Below are positions 60,431 through 64,000 of a stretch of DNA of 64,000 nt, piece after piece. Below the pieces are notes generated by a model. That model made no database searches. It was not told where the DNA came from and saw only the letters and a program-made list of their open reading frames with translations. A program made the translations under genes and the position numbers. Each line of letters begins with the position of its first letter. Positions within the stretch are counted from its first letter, which is position 1. Origin of the DNA: Verrucomicrobia subdivision 3 bacterium UBA693 (GTDB lineage Bacteria; Verrucomicrobiota; Verrucomicrobiia; Limisphaerales; UBA8199); contig DBMR01000010.1 in assembly GCA_002298785.1 (NCBI GenBank), positions 73,921 through 137,920 on the forward strand, written 5' to 3'.

Positions 60431-61548
60431 AAATCAACCGGAAAAACCAGGGAAACAGCCAGCCACCGCAGCTGCGTGGGGCGGGTTGGACACCGGGCGC
60501 CAGGGCGGCACTCGAACGGTTGATTCGTGCAGGCGCGGGGCAGGGACTGCCAGTGGTCTTCGATTTTGACAACACCGTCGTGTCGGGGGATATCGGCGAA
60601 GCGGTCCTGGCGCAGTTAGTCAAGACTGGGCGGTTAAAGACTGCGAATATTCCAGCTACAATCGCCCCCGCGTTTCGGCAGGCTGACGGCAAGCGCGTTC
60701 GGCTGCGACAGTGTGTGGATGTTACGGAGTATTACGAAAGATTCCTGTCGCCCACCGCTCACGGGATCAGCGATTCATCACCTCTGGCAAATGGTTATGT
60801 CTGGGCCGTGGAAATCCTCGAAGGGTTGACTCCATGGGAAATTGTCCAGGCCACCAAAAACGCGTTTGCGGCCTCGAGTCCCGGCCAGCGAAAATTGATT
60901 GAGGCGACCCCCGGCAGGACGGCCTATGCCGCCCCATTTTTTTACCCGGAAATGGTGGAGTTAATTGCCACGCTATTGCAGCAGGGATTCGATTTCTGGG
61001 TCGTTTCCGCTTCCAACGTGTGGAGTGTCCGCTGGATGTTGCTTGAGGCGTTGAATCCATTGTTGCGGGAATACGGTGTAACTGCCGGGGTTCGGCCCGA
61101 CCGAATCGTCGGGGTTTCCACTTTACTGACCGATAAATCGGGGCAGCTCTACAAGGATCCGTTGCTGGCGAAGGAGTTGCCTGGCTACACCACGCTCGAA
61201 CCACAGGTGTTGAAGCGGTTTCGATTGACGAGCCGCCTGCATTTTCCCGTGCCTTCCTATTCAGGCAAAGTCGCCTGTATCTTCGATTCTATCGGAGTCG
61301 CGCCCTATCTGTGTGCGGGAGACAGTCCTGGAGATTTGCCGATGCTTGCGTTCAGCCACCACCGGTTGTGGATGGCGCGCATGGAGAAGACGGCTTACCA
61401 ACAGGCCCGAGCCAACCTGCCCCCGGCGGTGCTGCGGCGCGGTTGGATTGTGCAGCCTATTCGGGTGGGTGAGAAACCGGGGCTAATCACTGAGCCCATA
61501 CGCTCCGAGCCGAGCCCCAAAGCCAGAGGGAACACCTCCTCAGCCTAG
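60427..61548 (+). CDS. HAD superfamily phosphatase, PSP-like
   Basis: 373 residues beginning at the ATG that overlaps the transporter stop. HAD motif I is DFDNTVVSGDIG (residues 46-57; two Asp), motif II VVSASN (about 192), and motif IV GDSPGDLPML (about 298-307). A helical cap domain lies between motifs I and II. The protein resembles phosphoserine-phosphatase-like HADs. A substrate carried by the coupled OPA transporter is likely, perhaps a phosphorylated hydroxyacid or sugar. Nothing in the sequence identifies it. The C-terminus after residue 340 is Arg/Pro/Ser rich and probably flexible. Confidence 0.88.
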   Translation: MKINRKNQGNSQPPQLRGAGWTPGARAALERLIRAGAGQGLPVVFDFDNTVVSGDIGEAVLAQLVKTGRLKTANIPATIAPAFRQADGKRVRLRQCVDVTEYYERFLSPTAHGISDSSPLANGYVWAVEILEGLTPWEIVQATKNAFAASSPGQRKLIEATPGRTAYAAPFFYPEMVELIATLLQQGFDFWVVSASNVWSVRWMLLEALNPLLREYGVTAGVRPDRIVGVSTLLTDKSGQLYKDPLLAKELPGYTTLEPQVLKRFRLTSRLHFPVPSYSGKVACIFDSIGVAPYLCAGDSPGDLPMLAFSHHRLWMARMEKTAYQQARANLPPAVLRRGWIVQPIRVGEKPGLITEPIRSEPSPKARGNTSSA

Positions 61549-61573
61549 GCAATTCCCAATTCCCATTTCTCCG

Positions 61574-63217
61574 ATGAGTGACACGAATAGATTCGAGCCG
61601 GCGCCGACGCGCAAAGCCAGAATTAGCGAAGACTGGCTGGCGCTCTGGCTTGGGCTGGCGGTTTTCTTGCTCTCGCTGGGTGTGTTCCTGGGCACCAACC
61701 TGCTGGGGTTTGGTGCCAAGGTCGGAACCTGGACGGATATTTCCAAAGCAATCACGCCGGTCTCGGGAGCGTTTAAGTGGATGCCTGGCTGGCTGGCGGT
61801 GGTGGCGACCTACCTGTTCATGGGACTGCTGGTGGGTGCCGGTAATTGGCTGCTTGGTGGCAGCACCGGGATATTCATTAGGGCTTTTACCCTCGTGTTT
61901 GGCATCAGCTTCGCCTGTTGGGTCCTGGGGAACCATGCTCACATCGCCGCCACCACGCCGGCGGAATTCCAAAAGTTCGGCATTGATTGGTCGCTCAAGC
62001 TGACCGGTGAAGCTGGTTTCGTGCTCGCGCTGCTGGCGGGATTGGTAATTGGGAATTTCTTCCCCAAACTCGCCGGAGCACTGGCGGAGGCCATCAAGCC
62101 GGAATTATTCGTAAAGGCGGCGATTGTGCTCATGGGCGCGGGGGTCGGGGTGAAGGCGCTGGAAAATTCCAGCCTGGCCTGGGGTATCATGTTCCGCGGA
62201 CTCTGCGCCATCATCGAGGCGTATTTGATTTACTGGGCGGTGATTTACTTTATCGCTCGGAAGTTTTTTAAGTTCAGCCGGGAATGGGCCGCGCCATTGG
62301 CATCCGGGATTTCGATTTGCGGGGTATCCGCAGCGATTGCGACTGGCGGCGCCATCCGGGCCCGGCCAATCGTGCCCATCATGGTTTCCTCGTTGGTTGT
62401 GATATTTGCGGTGGTGGAGTTGCTGCTGCTCCCGTTTCTGGCGCAGACGTACTTGTGGCAGGAACCCCTGGTGGCTGGCGCCTGGATGGGGCTGGCGGTG
62501 AAGACCGACGGCGCGGCGACTGCGGCCGGCGCGGTCACGGATGCCCTGATCCTGGCCAAAGCTTCGGCAAACGGTGTGTTCTACGAGAAGGACTGGATCC
62601 TCAACACCGCGACGAGCATCAAGGTTTTCATCGATATTTTCATCGGTATCTGGGCCTTCGTGCTGGCCTACATCTGGGCGCGTCACATTGAAAAGCGCGA
62701 AGGGGACAAAGTCCGCGTGGGCGAAATCTGGCAGCGATTTCCGAAGTTCATTATCGGTTATGTGCTCACCTTTGGCTTGTTCCTGGCGCTCGGCGTGGCA
62801 TTCCCCTCAATCATTCGTACGGAATCTACCGTCCCTGTCACCCGTGAGGTCAAGGTGACAGATCCCGGGACCGGCAAAGAACGTTTGGAACGAGTGCCGG
62901 TGACGAAGCGGGTGGCCACTGTTGACCCCGTCACCGGTCAATCGGGCTTCACCGAAGTCCCGGAAACAAAGCGGGAATTCAAGCCTGGTCCCGCCAAGAA
63001 CTCCACGGAACAGGCCAATATTTTCCGGGTTCTGTTTTTTTGCCTGACCTTTTTCACGATCGGCGTGGTTTCGAATTTCAAGAAGCTTTGGGAGGAAGGC
63101 ATCGGCCGGCTGGCGGCCGTTTATGTGGTCGGTTTGTTTGGTTTCATTATCTGGTTCGGCCTGGTGATCTCCTGGGTGTTTTTTGGTGGGGTGCACCCGC
63201 CGCTCGCTCATCCTTAA
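61574..63217 (+). CDS. YeiH-type putative sulfate exporter family transporter, extended
   Basis: 547 residues, far longer than typical YeiH proteins (about 350). The family core is visible: VLALLAGLVIGNFFPKLAGALAEAIKPELFVKAAIVLMGAGVGVKALE, REWAAPLASGISICGVSAAIATGGAIRARPIVPIMVSSLVVIFAVVELLLLPF and GAWMGLAVKTDGAATAAGAVTD. It has an additional N-terminal membrane region (about 1-125) and, near residues 420-475, a hydrophilic loop with three imperfect 21-residue repeats (VPVTREVKVTDPGTGKER, VPVTKRVATVDPVTG, VPETKREFKPG). The function of the family is not proven. The following small membrane gene is probably linked. Confidence 0.85.
   Translation: MSDTNRFEPAPTRKARISEDWLALWLGLAVFLLSLGVFLGTNLLGFGAKVGTWTDISKAITPVSGAFKWMPGWLAVVATYLFMGLLVGAGNWLLGGSTGIFIRAFTLVFGISFACWVLGNHAHIAATTPAEFQKFGIDWSLKLTGEAGFVLALLAGLVIGNFFPKLAGALAEAIKPELFVKAAIVLMGAGVGVKALENSSLAWGIMFRGLCAIIEAYLIYWAVIYFIARKFFKFSREWAAPLASGISICGVSAAIATGGAIRARPIVPIMVSSLVVIFAVVELLLLPFLAQTYLWQEPLVAGAWMGLAVKTDGAATAAGAVTDALILAKASANGVFYEKDWILNTATSIKVFIDIFIGIWAFVLAYIWARHIEKREGDKVRVGEIWQRFPKFIIGYVLTFGLFLALGVAFPSIIRTESTVPVTREVKVTDPGTGKERLERVPVTKRVATVDPVTGQSGFTEVPETKREFKPGPAKNSTEQANIFRVLFFCLTFFTIGVVSNFKKLWEEGIGRLAAVYVVGLFGFIIWFGLVISWVFFGGVHPPLAHP
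62831..62998 (+). repeat. Tandem imperfect 63-base repeats inside the YeiH-type gene
   Basis: Two 63-base units (62831-62893 and 62894-62956) and a partial third (from 62957) encode VPVT-R/K-x-V-x-x-x-DP-x-TG type repeats. They lie in a non-membrane loop, are in frame, and are diverged at the DNA level, so this is an old protein repeat rather than a recent slippage. Confidence 0.75.
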
Positions 63218-63263
63218 GCCGCGCCGTCACTCTATTCTAAAAGCAAAACTCAAAGGACCAGCC

Positions 63264-63437
63264 ATGGCCGAAGCGCCGAAAATCGGAGAGGAACTGAAAA
63301 AAATGCAGCAGGAATATGAGCCGCTGCTGCCGGTGGAAAAGAAGTTGATTGCCTGGAGCCTGGGTATCGGCCTGACGCTGCTCGTGGTGCTCTATGGGGT
63401 CAGTAAACTATTGCCCGACGCCCATCGACCGCTGTAA
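63264..63437 (+). CDS. Small single-helix membrane protein
   Basis: 57 residues from the ATG at 63264, with AAAGGA nine bases upstream. The first 25 residues are charged and amphipathic (EELKKMQQEYEPLLPVEKK) and are followed by one membrane helix (LIAWSLGIGLTLLVVLYGVSKLL). It starts 46 bases after the YeiH-type transporter and probably belongs to its operon, perhaps as a subunit. No family is recognised. The frame continues upstream to 63183 but inside the transporter gene. Confidence 0.7.
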   Translation: MAEAPKIGEELKKMQQEYEPLLPVEKKLIAWSLGIGLTLLVVLYGVSKLLPDAHRPL

Positions 63438-63463
63438 ACAGGTCAGGTCCAATACGCCTTGAG

Positions 63464-64000
63464 TTATTTCGAATAATTCCGCCAGGCTTTCATGGACTCG
63501 GCGAGGTGATCGTGAGCGTCGCCGGGAATGCCAAAGCACTGTAGGCCGATCGGTCCGGTAAAACCAAGTTCCTGCAAGGTTTTCAAGAACGCCTTCATAT
63601 CAAACGAACCTCGGCCCAAAGGCTGGATGTAATGCGCCCAGCCGGGTTGATCATCAAACTCATCCGCACCGTTGAGCGAGACAGCCCAGAGCCGTGGCAT
63701 CGCCTTGGTTAACCGGGATCGGTAGTCGCGATCCTTGCTGACGCGCAACCAATGGCACAGATTGAACATCACACCCACGTTCGGGCGGTCCACTTTGTCC
63801 GCGACGCGGACGGCGTCCTCGATTCGCTCGAGCCAATCATTGGTGTGCGGATAGAGCAGGATTTGGGCTCCAGCCTCCTTGGCCAGGGCGGCGATTTCAC
63901 GCACGCAGGCCAGCTTCATGGCTTCGGTGATCTTGGTGGCGCCGCAGTCCAGCGCGCCACGGAAGATGTAGGGGAAGCACAGGACGTTGTTGACCTGGTT
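63464..64000 (-). CDS. Sugar phosphate isomerase/epimerase, C-terminal part, joined to malic-enzyme sequence
   Basis: One open minus-strand frame reaches the window edge (about 178 residues). The C-terminal 140 residues are a typical xylose-isomerase-like TIM-barrel end: AGAQILLYPHTNDWLERIEDAVRVADKVDRPNVGVMFNLCHWL, then SLNGAD, and GFTGPIGLQCFGIPGDAHDHLAESMKAW. But the part nearest the window end reads as malic enzyme instead (see the next entry). The two halves meet around REIAALAKE, a short sequence both families can have. A complete isomerase would be about 280-300 residues, so its N-terminus is missing here. Confidence 0.75.
   Translation of the reverse strand, partial: NQVNNVLCFPYIFRGALDCGATKITEAMKLACVREIAALAKEAGAQILLYPHTNDWLERIEDAVRVADKVDRPNVGVMFNLCHWLRVSKDRDYRSRLTKAMPRLWAVSLNGADEFDDQPGWAHYIQPLGRGSFDMKAFLKTLQELGFTGPIGLQCFGIPGDAHDHLAESMKAWRNYSK
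63880..64000 (-). other. Malic-enzyme-like segment, likely chimeric junction
   Basis: The minus-strand translation at the edge starts NQVNNVLCFPYIFRGALD and continues CGATKITEAMKLACVREIA, an excellent match to the conserved block of NAD(P)-dependent malic enzymes (MaeB type). Codons here end almost only in G or C, unlike most of the window. There is no stop between this and the isomerase part. This indicates a chimera: an assembly misjoin at a short shared sequence, or a real fusion. Confidence 0.8.

Noticed and set aside
59135..61548. Phosphoglycerate transport system with sensor genes (pgtABCP-like)
   Set aside because: Only a transporter and a HAD phosphatase are present; no PgtA, B or C type regulatory genes are seen nearby.

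Overview
The window reads as a chromosomal segment of a Gram-negative bacterium of the PVC group, most likely Verrucomicrobiota of the Pedosphaera/Limisphaerales kind. This is inferred from protein content only: a pseudopilin with a long unique tail, a DUF4838 protein, a CE15 glucuronoyl esterase, a GH95 fucosidase, a TIGR03067-like protein, a PQQ-like propeller carrying EF-hands, and many outer-membrane and lipoprotein genes. The DNA is moderately GC-rich. I see no rRNA, tRNA, CRISPR, insertion sequence or phage gene. Many genes lack a clear Shine-Dalgarno site.

Layout. (1) 1-7736, all plus strand: a catabolic block for asparagine, glutamine and aspartate, with the end of a Dcu dicarboxylate transporter, an aspartase carrying an N-terminal cyclic-nucleotide-binding-type domain, a secreted asparaginase, an AspT-type exchanger, a secreted glutaminase and a DcaP-type porin. 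Amides would enter through the porin, be deamidated in the periplasm, and the acids exchanged into the cytoplasm where aspartase makes fumarate and ammonia. (2) 7896-29669, all plus strand: a long run of envelope and stress genes (receiver-only regulator, DUF4136 and two DUF2959-like proteins, an HAE1-type RND tripartite pump, PPK2, double-VOC protein, AI-2E family and SulP transporters, DUF3300, DUF2950, LOG-family nucleosidase, VIT-like, Omp85-type, DUF2254 and other membrane proteins). This is the best candidate for an undescribed co-selected system. (3) 29756-48273: polysaccharide-degrading and accessory genes (CE15 esterase, DUF4838, an unassigned 835-residue secreted glycosidase candidate, GH95 fucosidase), interrupted by a divergent mntR/mntH pair, a MarR regulator and some unassigned genes. 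(4) 48297-57107, minus strand: a heavy-metal efflux island with TolC, a membrane-fusion protein with four metal-binding modules, a CusA-type pump and, behind it, anti-sigma, periplasmic metal sensor and ECF sigma genes in the order seen in the cnrYXH system; a YHS-like periplasmic protein lies upstream. (5) 57417-64000: a PQQ-like protein, an OPA-family organophosphate antiporter overlapping a HAD phosphatase, a YeiH-type transporter with internal repeats plus a small membrane protein, and a reverse-strand frame at the edge.

The reading frame at the right edge joins a malic-enzyme sequence to a sugar-phosphate isomerase/epimerase sequence. This looks like an assembly chimera or an unusual fusion and should be resolved before anything beyond about 63.86 kb is trusted.
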